Position numbers and translations under genes: made by a program | Part shown: one piece after another, positions 52,162 through 64,000 of the stretch | Layout: each line of letters starts with the position of its first letter | How positions within the stretch are numbered: the stretch's first letter is position 1 | Notes under the pieces: generated by a model | Told to the model about the DNA's origin: nothing | The model's input: the letters and a program-made list of their open reading frames with translations, nothing else | Database searches by the model: none | DNA from: Variovorax paradoxus EPS | GTDB taxonomy: Bacteria > Pseudomonadota > Gammaproteobacteria > Burkholderiales > Burkholderiaceae_C | Reading direction: 5' to 3' | Assembly: GCF_000184745.1 (NCBI RefSeq) | Contig: NC_014931.1 | Location: 2,232,001 to 2,296,000 of the forward strand | Length of the DNA: 64,000 bases

Positions 52162-53166
52162 TCAGAGCGGCTTGAACCCGCTGGCCTGGATGATCCGTTC
52201 CCAGGTCTGCGTGTACGAGCGCACGCGGCCCGCGAACTGGCCCTGCGGCTCGTAGCCGACCGTCAGCCCCATCGTCGTCAGCTTCTGCTTCACGTCGGGC
52301 ATCGCCAGCACCTTCTGCAGCGCATCGCCGTACTTGTCGATGATCGGCTGCGGCGTGCCCACCGGCGCGAAGATGCCGTAGTAGGGCAGGTCTTCCAGGT
52401 TCGAGAAACCGAGCTCGGTGAAGGTCGGCACGTTCGGAATCACCGCCTGGCGCTTGGCGCCGATGGAGGCCACGATGCGCACCTTGCCCGCCTTGTGGTT
52501 CTCGATGAAGTCGGGCACCGAGGCGATGCCCGCAGTGATCTGGTTGCCCAGCATGTCGGCCACCATCGGCGCGCTGCCGCGGTAGGGCGCGGGCTGTGCG
52601 TCGATCTTGTACTTGTCCGAGATCATCTTCACCAGGAATTCGGGAATCGAGGCCGGCGCCGGAATGCCGATGGTCTCCTTGCCATCCTTCTGCGTGCGGA
52701 CCCACTTGACGTACTCGTCGATGCTCTGGGCCGGCGTGCCGCCCGAGACGGCCAGCACGTTGGCGAAGGTGGCGAAACCAGCCACGGGCACGAAATCGGT
52801 GGCGGGGTTGAAGCCCGGGTTCTTCACCACCTGCGGCAGGATCGAGATCGTGTGGTCGTGCGAGAGGAGCAGGGTGTGGCCATCGGCGGGCGACGACTTC
52901 AGCACCGTCGCGGCGATCTGCCCGCCCGCGCCGCCGCGGTTCTCGACCACCACCGGCACGCCCAGCACGTCCTTGAGCTTTTCACCCAAGGTGCGCGCAA
53001 TGGCGTCGGTGCCGGCACCGGCGGGGAAGCCCACCAGGATGCGGATCGGCGTGCCGCTCTGGGCCTGCGCGAGGCCGGGCAGGCCGAACAGGCATGCGGC
53101 AGCCGCAAAGAGACCCACGCTGAGCGCGCGGCGCACCGGCTGGACGCGCTGCATTGAAAAAACCAT
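52162..53166 (-). CDS. Bug-type tripartite tricarboxylate receptor (solute-binding) protein, 334 aa
   Basis: A periplasmic binding protein of the large betaproteobacterial Bug family, which bind carboxylates and other small acids. A signal peptide ends near GLAQAQSG. The mature part starts IRILVGFPAGAGTDAIARTL and contains VVVENRGGAGGQIAATVL, both Bug signatures. ATG 53166 is favoured over 53178 because GGAG lies six bases before it. No membrane components lie beside it, as is usual for orphan Bug receptors. Ligand unknown. Confidence 0.92.
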   Translation of the reverse strand: MVFSMQRVQPVRRALSVGLFAAAACLFGLPGLAQAQSGTPIRILVGFPAGAGTDAIARTLGEKLKDVLGVPVVVENRGGAGGQIAATVLKSSPADGHTLLLSHDHTISILPQVVKNPGFNPATDFVPVAGFATFANVLAVSGGTPAQSIDEYVKWVRTQKDGKETIGIPAPASIPEFLVKMISDKYKIDAQPAPYRGSAPMVADMLGNQITAGIASVPDFIENHKAGKVRIVASIGAKRQAVIPNVPTFTELGFSNLEDLPYYGIFAPVGTPQPIIDKYGDALQKVLAMPDVKQKLTTMGLTVGYEPQGQFAGRVRSYTQTWERIIQASGFKPL

Positions 53167-53260
53167 GATCGACTCCATTCGAGAGAGAGAAATGCCTACG
53201 GCAGAAAGGTGCGGGGCACCGTGCAATACCCGTGCCCAAGGCGCGAGCCCGGTTTGCAAC

Positions 53261-53288
53261 CTTGAATCGTGCCCGAACGGCCCTATTT
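53261..53288 (+). promoter_or_regulatory. Sigma-32-type heat-shock promoter of clpB
   Basis: CTTGAAT (53261-53267), a 13-bp spacer and CCCTATTT (53281-53288) match the CTTGAA/CCCCATNT heat-shock pattern. The box lies 20 bp before the clpB start, leaving a very short leader. Confidence 0.75.
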
Positions 53289-53307
53289 TGGATGCAGGAA
53301 TACCACC

Positions 53308-55929
<2,622 letters not shown>

Positions 55930-55935
55930 AGTCGG

Positions 55936-56280
55936 ATGATGAACTTCATTCTTCGCGTCATTCTTCTGCTCCTGGGGCTGGTTTTCGCGGCCAGCCTCGC
56001 CGTCGCGGTCATGCTGCTGGCCGCCGTGTGGGGCGTGCGCTACGCCTGGGGGCGTCTCACGGGCAAGCCCGTGACGCCCTGGATGACTTCGATGGGCGGG
56101 CGCTTCAATCCGCGCTCGGGCTTCGATCGATTTCGCAATGCGGCAAAGCCGGCCGAGCCCACGGCCGCCGACGTGGTCAGCGCGCGCGCACGCGGCGAAT
56201 CGGTGCGCAGCCCCATGGCGCTGGGCGGACGCGCGGACGATGTGACCGACGTGCGTGCCCGCCCCGTTCGCGGCGACTGA
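55936..56280 (+). CDS. Small membrane-anchored hypothetical protein, 114 aa
   Basis: No family recognised. Residues 1-38 form one N-terminal hydrophobic helix (FILRVILLLLGLVFAASLAV) followed by a tryptophan. The rest is soluble, basic and probably disordered, with Arg/Ala-rich segments. It starts six bases after clpB, so it may be cotranscribed. Convergent with the acyl-CoA synthetase gene. Confidence 0.7.
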   Translation: MMNFILRVILLLLGLVFAASLAVAVMLLAAVWGVRYAWGRLTGKPVTPWMTSMGGRFNPRSGFDRFRNAAKPAEPTAADVVSARARGESVRSPMALGGRADDVTDVRARPVRGD

Positions 56281-56291
56281 GACACAGCCGA

Positions 56292-58108
56292 TCAGGCGCT
56301 GTACAGCGCCTCGATCTCGCTGGCGTAGGTCTTGTAGATGCTGGAGCGCCGCACCTTCATGGTCGCGGTGACTTCACCGTCGTCATGATCCAACTCTTTG
56401 GTGAGCAGATGAAAACGCCTGATCTGCGACACCTGCGCCAGCTTCTCGTTGCCGCGCGCAATTTCCGCCTCGATGAGCGATCGCACCCGCGGCTCTTCCA
56501 CCAGCGAGCGGAAATGGGTGAACGAAATGCGCTCGGCCTCCGCCCACTTGCCCACCGTTTCGTAGTCGATCTGCAGCAACGCGCCGACGAACTTTCGGCC
56601 ATCCGCCACCACGATGCATTCCTTGATGAAGGGGCTGCCCTTCATGGTGTTCTCGATCTCGGACGGCGTGAGGTTCTTGCCGCCCGCCGTGATCATGATG
56701 TCCTTCAGCCGGTCGACGATGCGCAGATGCCCGTCTTCCTCGCGCACCACATCGCCCGTGTACAGCCACCCGTCGCGAATCGATGAGGCCGTGGCCTCGG
56801 GGTTCTTGTAGTAGCCCTCGAACACCATCTCGCCGCGCACCAGCAGTTCGCCCGCTTCGCCGACGCGATGTTCGGTGCCTTGCGTGGGCGGACCGACGGT
56901 GCCGATCTTCACTGCGTCGCTGCGGTGGCCGGCGATCATGCCGGTCGATTCCGTGAGGCCGTACACCTCCACCAGCGGCACGCCCAGCGTGCGAAAGAAG
57001 CGCACCACGTCCGCCGGAATCGGCGCCGCGCCAGTGAGCGCGACACGCGCGCGGCGCAAGCCGATGAAGTTCTGCAGCGCGCGCAGCACCGTCCAGTAGG
57101 CGAGGGCGAAGCGGCCGCGCTCGGCCAGCGTCCATGTGTTGCGCGGCTTCTCGGCGAGCGGCGCGCAGGCCGCGATGGCCCGATGGAAGAGCGCACGCTG
57201 CACGCGCCCCGCCTCCTGCATCTTGATGCTGATACCCGCATGCAGCTTCTCCCAGATGCGCGGCACGCCGAGGAACATCGTGGGCGCGACTTCGCGCAGG
57301 TCTTCCTGCACGGTGCGGATCGATTCGCCGAAGTTCACCTGCGAGCCCAGGTACACCGGCACGAAGGCCGTGAGCATCTGCTCGGCCACGTGGCACAGCG
57401 GCAGGTACGACAGGTGCGTGGTGTCGCCATCGAGCCCGAGCCGCTCGACGATGCCGGGCACCACGCCGCGGATGTTGCGGTAGGAAATCATCGCGCCCTT
57501 GGGCTTGCCGGTGGAGCCCGAGGTGTAGATCATCAAGCCGGTGTCGGCGAGCGTCTGGCGTGCGAGCGCGGCATCGACCAGCGAGGTGCCGTCCCGGGCC
57601 TGCACCTCGGCGCCGGCTTGCTCGACCTCCGCGAACGTCGCGATGAGGCCGCGCACTTCGGGCAGATAGCTCGCGAGGCCCTTGGTCTCGATCACGACGA
57701 TCTTGCGCAGGCGCGGCAGTTGCGCCATCGCGTCGAGCACCTTGTCGGTCTGCTCCTGGTCCTCGCAGACGATCACCTCGATGTCCGCATGCCCGACCAC
57801 GTAGGCCACCTCGTTGCTCGGGCTGGTCGGGTAGACGCCGACCGTGACCGCGCCGATCAGCCCCGCGCCCATCTGCGCGAGCAGCCATTCGACGCGGTTC
57901 TCGGAAATCACGCCCAGGTGCCCGCCTGGTGCCAGGCCCATCGCATGCAGGCCGAGGCCGAAGCGGGTGGCGCGCTGCAGGTACCCGGTCCAGTCCAGCG
58001 GATGCCAGATGCCGAAGTCCTTCTGGCGTATCGCGATGTCGTGGGGCCGCAGGCGCGCCTGCTCGCGCAGCATCTGCGGCAGGGTCAGCAAGGGAAGGGC
58101 GGCATCGG

Positions 58109-58112
<4 letters not shown>
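56292..58112 (-). CDS. Long-chain acyl-CoA synthetase (AMP-forming), 606 aa
   Basis: Activates a carboxylic acid to its CoA thioester. The AMP/phosphate loop is MIYTSGSTGKPKGAMISYRN. Other motifs are VYGLTESTGMIAGH and RDGWLYTGDVVREEDGHL. The FadD15/ACSL-like C-terminus has AGGKNLTPSEIENTMKGSPF. ATG 58112 overlaps the stop of livF by four bases, so it belongs to the transporter operon. The substrate is not known; context suggests the acid imported by that transporter. Confidence 0.9.
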
Positions 58113-58954
<842 letters not shown>

Positions 58955-58957
58955 GGC

Positions 58958-60148
58958 TCAGTTCAGCGAGATCCAGTCCGACGCCGGCACCATCTTCTGC
59001 GCCTTCATGTCGGCCTTGTAGACGCGGCCCACCGGAATCGAGTTGCCCTTGATGGTGATCGGCGTGCCGATGATCCCGCCCGTGTCGAAGTCCTTGATGG
59101 TGTTGAGCGAGGCCTTCAGGTTCTTGCCGTCCAGCGGCTTGCCCGCGTCGAGGGTGCGCCTGGCCGCCTCGGTGAACAGCATCGCGGTGAGAAAGCCCTG
59201 CGTGTAGGCCGTGCTCTGGTACTCGGGGCGCAGCGCGCGGATCTTGTCGAGCATCGGCGCCTTGGCCGAGGTGTCGTAGTAGTAGCGGTAGGGCATCACG
59301 CCCATGAAGCCATCGGCGCCTTCGCCCATCTTCATCACGGTGGAGCTGTCCATGGTCCAGAAGGTGCCCATCCACTTGCTGGTCATGCCCATCTGCTTGC
59401 CCTGCTGCACGAACTCCGGAATCGGCGCGAGGATGTAGCCGTGGAAGATGGTGTAGTCGGGCGCGGCGCGGCGCAGCTTGATGACCTCCGTGGACACGTC
59501 GACGCTGCCGGCCGGCGTCATGAGCTTCACCGGCACCGTGAGGCCGAGCTTCTTTGCCGCGGCTTCGCTGGCTTCGATGGGGTCGCGGCCGAATTCGGAA
59601 TCGGAGTACACGAAGGCCACCTTCGCGCCCGGCTTCTCCTTGGCGATGTGGCGCAGCAGGATGCCGATCTGCTCGGTGTAGTCGGGGCCGACCAGGAACT
59701 GGTTCGGGTACTTGGCGGCGTCGTTGAGCTCGGTCGCGAACGAGGCGCCCGCCATCAGGATCTGCCCGCTGCGGTCCAGCTCGGGGTTGATGGTCTTGGA
59801 GAAGCCCGTCGAGTCGCCGTAGTAGAGGTTGACCTTGTTCTGGCTCGTGATCTTCTTGAAGGCTGCGACCGACACGTCGACCTTGTAGCCCGTGTCTTCG
59901 GGCACATAGCGCAGCTTGCGCCCCTTGATGCCGCCCGCGTCGTTGACGATCTTCACGTAGTCGGCAATGCCGGCGTTGATGCCGACGCCCGCGAAGGCGA
60001 ACACGCCGGTCATCGGGATGGAGCCGCCGATGACGATGTCCTCGGTGCCTTGGGCGTGCGCGAACGGCACGGCGGCAGCGAGGCCCGCGGCGATCAGCAG
60101 TGCACGGCGGTGTTGTGAAAGCTTCGGTGTCTTCGGTGTCTTGGGCAT
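58958..60148 (-). CDS. livK: Branched-chain-type ABC transporter substrate-binding protein (LivK-like), 396 aa
   Basis: A periplasmic type I receptor. A signal peptide ends near PFAHAQG. The mature domain begins VIGGSIPMTGVFAFAGVG and contains VAFVYSDSEFGRDPIEASE. CAGGAGA precedes ATG 60148. The binding loops cannot be assigned to amino acids; many family members bind aromatic or fatty acids. It lies between livM and livF. Confidence 0.92.
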   Translation of the reverse strand: MPKTPKTPKLSQHRRALLIAAGLAAAVPFAHAQGTEDIVIGGSIPMTGVFAFAGVGINAGIADYVKIVNDAGGIKGRKLRYVPEDTGYKVDVSVAAFKKITSQNKVNLYYGDSTGFSKTINPELDRSGQILMAGASFATELNDAAKYPNQFLVGPDYTEQIGILLRHIAKEKPGAKVAFVYSDSEFGRDPIEASEAAAKKLGLTVPVKLMTPAGSVDVSTEVIKLRRAAPDYTIFHGYILAPIPEFVQQGKQMGMTSKWMGTFWTMDSSTVMKMGEGADGFMGVMPYRYYYDTSAKAPMLDKIRALRPEYQSTAYTQGFLTAMLFTEAARRTLDAGKPLDGKNLKASLNTIKDFDTGGIIGTPITIKGNSIPVGRVYKADMKAQKMVPASDWISLN

Positions 60149-60171
60149 GCTTGTCTCCTGTTGGAATAGGC

Positions 60172-61209
60172 TCAGTTGCGGAACGGCCATAGATGGAAAA
60201 AGCGGCGTATGCGCCGCCACACTTCTGCGAGCCCGTGCGGCTCGAACACCAGAAATCCGACGATCAGCAGCCCGAACACGACGGTGCGCACGGGTGAGAG
60301 AAACACGGTCATCTCGACGCCGCCGGGCAGCAGGTCGACGATGAGCTTGAGCAGCTCGGGCACCATCGTCATGAACACCGCGCCGAAGATGCCGCCCAGG
60401 ATCGTGCCCATGCCGCCGACGATGATGGCGGCCAGGAAGAAGATCGACATCAAGAGCGGAAAGCTCTCGGGCGTGACCACGCGGAAGAAGTAGGCCCACA
60501 GGCCACCGGCTACGCCCGCGTAGAACGACGAGAGCCCGAACGACAGCAGCTTGTAGCGCAGGAGCGGAATGCCCAGCACCTCGGCCGAGATGTCGCGGTC
60601 GCGGATCGCGATGAAGGCCCGGCCCACGCGGGTGCGAAAGAGGTTGGCCGCGCCCAGCACCATCAGCAGCATGACCGGCACGATCACCCAGTAGAGGCGG
60701 AAAGAGGTGTCCAGCGGCAGGCCGAAGAGTTGCGCCGGCGGCAGCGAGATGCCGGTGGTGCCGCCCGTGAGCTTGAGGTTGGCGAACAGAAAGTGCGTGA
60801 TGAACGAGGCCGCGATGGTCGCGATCGCCAGGTACAGGCCCTTCACGCGCAGCGAGGGAATCCCGACGATCAAGCCGCCGAGCATGGCGACCACGCCGCC
60901 CGCGGCGATGTTCAGCAGGAAGGGCGTTCCCAGCCGCGTCTGCATGATCGCGACGGTGTAGGCGCCCAGGCCCATGAACGCCGCCTGGCCCAGGCTCACC
61001 AGGCCGGTGTAGCCGGTGAGAATGTTCAGGCCCGTGGCGCTCGCCACGTTGATGGCCACGAGGCATGCGAGGTACAGCCAATAGTCGCTGGCCATGAACG
61101 GGAACAGCACCAGCAGCGCCGCACCGATCGCGAGCCACATCTTCTGCGTGCGCGAGTCGAACAGCGCCGCATCGGCGACATAGCTTTGCTTGAGGGTGCC
61201 GATGCGCAT
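60172..61209 (-). CDS. livM: Branched-chain-type ABC transporter permease (LivM), 345 aa
   Basis: A permease of the HAAT family with about ten membrane helices. ASATGLNILTGYTGLVSLGQ and AFMGLGAYTVAIMQTRLG form the family's N-terminal signature. GLYLAIATIAASFITHFLF and AIRDRDISAEVLGIPLLRYK mark the inner-loop coupling region. It follows livH by one base. The start 61209 (MRIGTLKQSY) is the first ATG. Confidence 0.93.
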   Translation of the reverse strand: MRIGTLKQSYVADAALFDSRTQKMWLAIGAALLVLFPFMASDYWLYLACLVAINVASATGLNILTGYTGLVSLGQAAFMGLGAYTVAIMQTRLGTPFLLNIAAGGVVAMLGGLIVGIPSLRVKGLYLAIATIAASFITHFLFANLKLTGGTTGISLPPAQLFGLPLDTSFRLYWVIVPVMLLMVLGAANLFRTRVGRAFIAIRDRDISAEVLGIPLLRYKLLSFGLSSFYAGVAGGLWAYFFRVVTPESFPLLMSIFFLAAIIVGGMGTILGGIFGAVFMTMVPELLKLIVDLLPGGVEMTVFLSPVRTVVFGLLIVGFLVFEPHGLAEVWRRIRRFFHLWPFRN

Positions 61210-61210
61210 T

Positions 61211-62089
61211 TCAGAGCCTCTCGATCTCGTGCGTGCCGAAGAGCCCGTAGGGCCGCACCATCAGCACGAGCACCAGCACGATGAAGGTGGCGAGCAGCTT
61301 GTATTCGCCGCCGAGGTACGAACCCGCGAGCGCCTCGACCAGTCCGATGAAGACACCGCCGACCAGCGCACCGAGCACGCTGTCGAGCCCGCCGACGATC
61401 ACCACCACCAGCACCGACAGGCCGAACACGCCCATCGAGGACGAGATGCCGCCGATGGCGCCGACGATGATGCCGGCCACCGCCGCGATCATGGCCGAGG
61501 CCACCCAGGCGAGCGAAAACACGCGCGGCACGTTGATGCCCATCGAGTAGGCCGCGGCCTGGTCGGAGGCGGTGGCCCGCAGTGCCACGCCGCCGCGCCA
61601 GAAACGGAACAGCAGCAGCACCATGCCGATCAGCACCACGGCGATCAGCGCGCCGTAGGCGATCTTGGGTGCGAGGAACGCCTCGCCGACCATCACCGGC
61701 GCGTTGGGCAGGAACTCGGGCAGGCGGCGCTGGTCGGCGGTCCAGATGATCTCGACCAGGCCGACGAGGATCGATGCGAGCCCGACCGTCACCATGAACA
61801 CCGAGATCGGCGGCTCGCCGAGCAGCGGGCGGATCATCGTGCGCTCGATCACAGCGCCCAGGAGGCCGGTGCCTATCACCGAGCCCAGCACCGCGAGCCA
61901 GATCGGCAGCGAGAAGCTCGCGGCAAAAGTGAAGAACAGGTACGCGCCGACCATCAGCATCTCGCCGATGGCGATGTTGACCACGCGCGTGGCCTTGTAG
62001 ACCAGCACGAAGGCGAGGGCGGCCAATGCATAGAGGCCGCCGCCGGCAATGCCGGTGAGCGCGATCTCGAAGAGGTAGGCCCAATCCAT
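61211..62089 (-). CDS. livH: Branched-chain-type ABC transporter permease (LivH), 292 aa
   Basis: The smaller HAAT permease. MDWAYLFEIALTGIAGGGLY, then VYKATRVVNIAIGEMLMVGA, and RATASDQAAAYSMGINVPRV are conserved positions. Length is standard. ATG 62089 overlaps the livG stop (TGATG), coupling their translation. Confidence 0.93.
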   Translation of the reverse strand: MDWAYLFEIALTGIAGGGLYALAALAFVLVYKATRVVNIAIGEMLMVGAYLFFTFAASFSLPIWLAVLGSVIGTGLLGAVIERTMIRPLLGEPPISVFMVTVGLASILVGLVEIIWTADQRRLPEFLPNAPVMVGEAFLAPKIAYGALIAVVLIGMVLLLFRFWRGGVALRATASDQAAAYSMGINVPRVFSLAWVASAMIAAVAGIIVGAIGGISSSMGVFGLSVLVVVIVGGLDSVLGALVGGVFIGLVEALAGSYLGGEYKLLATFIVLVLVLMVRPYGLFGTHEIERL

Positions 62090-62955
62090 CAGGCCACCCC
62101 CGCCGCGGTTTCGCCGCGCAGGCGCCGGCGCAGTTCGCCGACGTCGCCCGCGCCGAGGTATGCGCGGATCACCTCGGGGTCGGCCTGCACCTGCGACGGC
62201 GTGCCCTCTGCGATGACCTGGCCGAAGTTGAGCACCACCACGTGGTCGGACAGGTCCATCACCATGCCCATGTCGTGCTCCACCATCAGCACCGTGATGC
62301 CCCACTCGCGCCGCACGTCGAGGATGAAGCGCGCCATGTCTTCGGTCTCCTCGCGGTTCATGCCGGCCACGGGCTCGTCGAGCATCAGCACCTTGGGCTG
62401 CATGGCGAGGGCGCGCGCCATCTCCACGCGCTTCTGCAGGCCGTAGGGCAGGGCGGCGACCGAGGCGTGGCGGATGTGGTCGATCTCCAGGAAGTCGATG
62501 ATCCGTTCCTCCACATCGCGCCGCAGCTCGGCTTCCTCGCGGCGGGCGCGGCCCAGGTAGAAGAGAGCGTCGAACACGTTGGTCTTCAGGTGTGCATGGC
62601 GGCCGAGCTTGATGTTGTCGAGCACGGTCATGCCGCGAAAGAGCGCGATGTTCTGGAAGCTGCGCGCGAGGCCGAGCGCGGCGCGCTTCGGCGCGGGCAC
62701 GCGGGTGATGTCTTCGCCCTCGAAGAGCACGCGGCCCTCTGCCGGCTTGTAGAAGCCCGAGATGGTGTTGAAGAGCGATGTCTTGCCTGCGCCGTTGGGG
62801 CCGATCACCGCGGTGATCGAGCCGGGCGCGACGTCGAAGCCCACGTTGGTCAGCGCCTTCACGCCGCCGAATGCGAGCGTCAACGCCTCCACCTGCAGCA
62901 CGGTGGCAGCCGGAGAAGGGTGCGGGGAGGCGCCCCGCGAGGGCTCGTCAGGCAT
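62089..62955 (-). CDS. livG: Branched-chain-type ABC transporter ATP-binding protein (LivG), 288 aa
   Basis: The second ATPase of the importer. Walker A is AVIGPNGAGKTSLFNTISG. The signature region reads ALPYGLQKRVEMARALAMQP, and Walker B is VLMLDEPVAGMNREE. LivG features: RSFQNIALFRGMTVLDNIKL. It is the first gene of the operon livG-livH-livM-livK-livF-acyl-CoA synthetase. Divergent from tetR; the short gap holds a tandem repeat operator. Confidence 0.93.
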   Translation of the reverse strand: MPDEPSRGASPHPSPAATVLQVEALTLAFGGVKALTNVGFDVAPGSITAVIGPNGAGKTSLFNTISGFYKPAEGRVLFEGEDITRVPAPKRAALGLARSFQNIALFRGMTVLDNIKLGRHAHLKTNVFDALFYLGRARREEAELRRDVEERIIDFLEIDHIRHASVAALPYGLQKRVEMARALAMQPKVLMLDEPVAGMNREETEDMARFILDVRREWGITVLMVEHDMGMVMDLSDHVVVLNFGQVIAEGTPSQVQADPEVIRAYLGAGDVGELRRRLRGETAAGVA

Positions 62956-63005
62956 GGCTAAGAGGGAGGCGATAGGGTCAGGGTTTGTGTCCAGGGGCAG
63001 AAAAG

Positions 63006-63038
63006 CTACTGGCCCGTAAAATTCCTACTGGCGGGTAA
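63006..63038. promoter_or_regulatory. Tandem 14-bp repeat, candidate TetR operator
   Basis: CTACTGGCCCGTAA (63006-63019) and CTACTGGCGGGTAA (63025-63038) repeat at 19-bp spacing. Each contains TAC-N6-GTA, a palindromic TetR-type half pair. They lie between the divergent livG and tetR genes. The second copy overlaps the earliest possible tetR start codon. Confidence 0.55.
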
Positions 63039-63094
63039 TGTCACAGTTCGCCGCATTGCGCGGCATCCGGACTTTCCCCGCCCGCAGAAACCCG

Positions 63095-63790
63095 ATGCCT
63101 CCCATGCCTCGCCAAGCCCCAGCACTCCGCCAACCCCTCTCTCCCTCCCCCTGGGAGCCTGCCGACAAGCGCGCGCAGCAGCGCGAAGTCAAGCGCAATG
63201 CCGTGCTGCAGACGGCCGCGCAGCTCTTCAACGAGCGCGGCTTCCATGCGACCTCGCTCGACGACATTGCCGAGCGGCTCAACGTGAGCAAGCCCACGCT
63301 CTATTACTACGTGGAGAGCAAGGACCAGATCCTGCTGGAGTGCGTGAAGACCGCGCTCGACCTGATGCAGACCGGCATCGACGAGGTGCGCGCCGCGGGC
63401 GGCAGCGCCATCGACCAGCTCAAGGCCTGCATGCGCATCTACTCGGGCGTGGTGACGCAGGACTTCGGCATGTGCGTGATCCGCATCGGCGAAGACCCGC
63501 TGCCCGCGCCGCTCAAGAAGGAGCTGCGCCGCCTGAAGGCCGGCATCGACGGCCAGTTCCGCCGGCTCATCGAGGACGGCGTGGCCGAAGGCTCGCTCGC
63601 GCCCTGCGATCCGAAGATGGCAGCCTTCATGCTGGCCGGCGCGCTCAGCTGGATCGGCCGCTGGTACCGCCCCGACGGCGACCTGACGCCCGACCAGATC
63701 GCCGACCAGGGCATCGAGCTGCTGCTCAATGGCGTGCTGCACCGCCCGGCCGTGGCGCGTCGCAAGCCCGCCGCCGTGAAGGCCGGGTGA
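63095..63790 (+). CDS. TetR family transcriptional regulator, 231 aa
   Basis: A repressor with the TetR N-terminal HTH: FHATSLDDIAERLNVSKPTL then YYYVESKDQILLECV. The C-terminal ligand domain of about 150 residues has GMCVIRIGEDPLPAPLKKEL. The start is uncertain: an ATG at 63038 would lie within the operator repeat, so ATG 63095 (MPPMPRQAP) is preferred, giving 231 aa. The N-terminal 30 residues are Pro-rich and derive partly from a REP-like sequence. It probably controls the divergent transporter operon and the downstream thiolase gene. Confidence 0.85.
   Translation: MPPMPRQAPALRQPLSPSPWEPADKRAQQREVKRNAVLQTAAQLFNERGFHATSLDDIAERLNVSKPTLYYYVESKDQILLECVKTALDLMQTGIDEVRAAGGSAIDQLKACMRIYSGVVTQDFGMCVIRIGEDPLPAPLKKELRRLKAGIDGQFRRLIEDGVAEGSLAPCDPKMAAFMLAGALSWIGRWYRPDGDLTPDQIADQGIELLLNGVLHRPAVARRKPAAVKAG
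63133..63157. repeat. REP-like half element inside the tetR coding region
   Basis: CCCTCTCTCCCTCC followed by CCCTGGGAG resembles the left arm of the paired element at 52037-52157. Its translation is the Pro/Ser/Trp-rich stretch (PLSPSPWEP) before the HTH domain. Confidence 0.4.
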
Positions 63791-63832
63791 CCGGCCGCGA
63801 ACCGATTTTTTTCAATCCAGGAGAACCACACC

Positions 63833-64000
63833 ATGACCCAACGCGACATCTTCGTGGTCGGCACCGCCCGCACCGCCATCGGCACCTTCGGCGGCGCGCT
63901 GAAGGACGTGCCCAACACCCAACTGGCCACCACCGCTGTCAAGGCCGCCATCGAACGCAGCGGCCTCGCGCCCGATGCCATCGGCCATGTGGTGATGGGC
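63833..64000 (+). CDS. Acetyl-CoA acetyltransferase (thiolase), N-terminal part
   Basis: The gene runs off the window; 56 residues are visible. IFVVGTARTAIGTFGGALKD is the thiolase N-terminal motif. CAGGAGA lies eleven bases before ATG 63833. It follows tetR by 42 bp on the same strand. Together with the acyl-CoA synthetase it suggests beta-oxidation or ketoacid degradation. Confidence 0.88.
   Translation, partial: MTQRDIFVVGTARTAIGTFGGALKDVPNTQLATTAVKAAIERSGLAPDAIGHVVMG

Overview
The window is a high-GC chromosomal segment from a betaproteobacterium, most likely a Comamonadaceae of the Variovorax/Acidovorax type. The evidence is the surE-pcm-nlpD-rpoS order, the rpsF-priB-rpsR-rplI-dnaB order, a short H-NS-type protein, Bug-type solute receptors and the protein sequences themselves. 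Almost all of it is ordinary, densely packed chromosome. The only clearly acquired DNA is the left end, positions 1 to about 2700. It carries small orphan genes and an SRAP-family gene, and it ends at a 49-base 3' fragment of a tRNA-His gene, which reads as an attachment site.

Region by region: 2.9-9.5 kb holds an H-NS-like gene, a quinone oxidoreductase, surE-pcm-nlpD-rpoS and rlmD. From 9.5 to 31.2 kb lies a long iron, heme and peroxide block. It contains a GlcG/HbpS-like protein, hemP, tonB-exbB-exbD, bfd, a PiuC-type hydroxylase with a catecholate siderophore receptor, and a five-gene cluster (flavoreductase, ApbE, DUF4198, DUF2271, PepSY). It continues with bacterioferritin, ahpC-ahpF and a complete heme uptake operon (receptor, HmuS, a VOC protein, HmuT, HmuU, HmuV). 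Five Fur-box-like palindromes lie in front of the iron units and an OxyR-like site lies in front of ahpC.

From 31.3 to 38.5 kb are ppsR/ppsA (divergent), a conserved hypothetical, the S6-PriB-S18-L9 ribosomal operon and dnaB. From 38.5 to 41 kb is a compact five-gene stress-like operon (VOC, EVE, GyrI-like, MGMT-like, WYL regulator) with a perfect 10-bp inverted repeat just upstream. From 41.1 to 44.1 kb are a PIN-PhoH protein, a Bcp peroxiredoxin and an Mth938-like protein. From 44.2 to 52 kb are an AlaA-like aminotransferase, hom-thrC and molybdenum cofactor genes (mobB, moeA, moaD, moaE) interrupted by an inverted dapA-like gene. The remainder holds a Bug receptor, clpB behind a sigma-32-like promoter, a branched-chain-type ABC transporter fused into one operon with an acyl-CoA synthetase, and, divergently, a TetR regulator and the start of a thiolase.

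The most interesting unit is the cluster at 17.0-21.5 kb. A membrane-anchored flavodoxin/FNR protein, a PepSY membrane protein with conserved histidines, ApbE and a periplasmic DUF2271 protein carrying an exact ApbE target motif (DGVTGAT) together look like an electron-transfer chain to the periplasm. Its Fur-type box and its position beside a siderophore receptor suggest reductive release of iron. No CRISPR array, intact insertion sequence, rRNA operon or complete tRNA gene was found.
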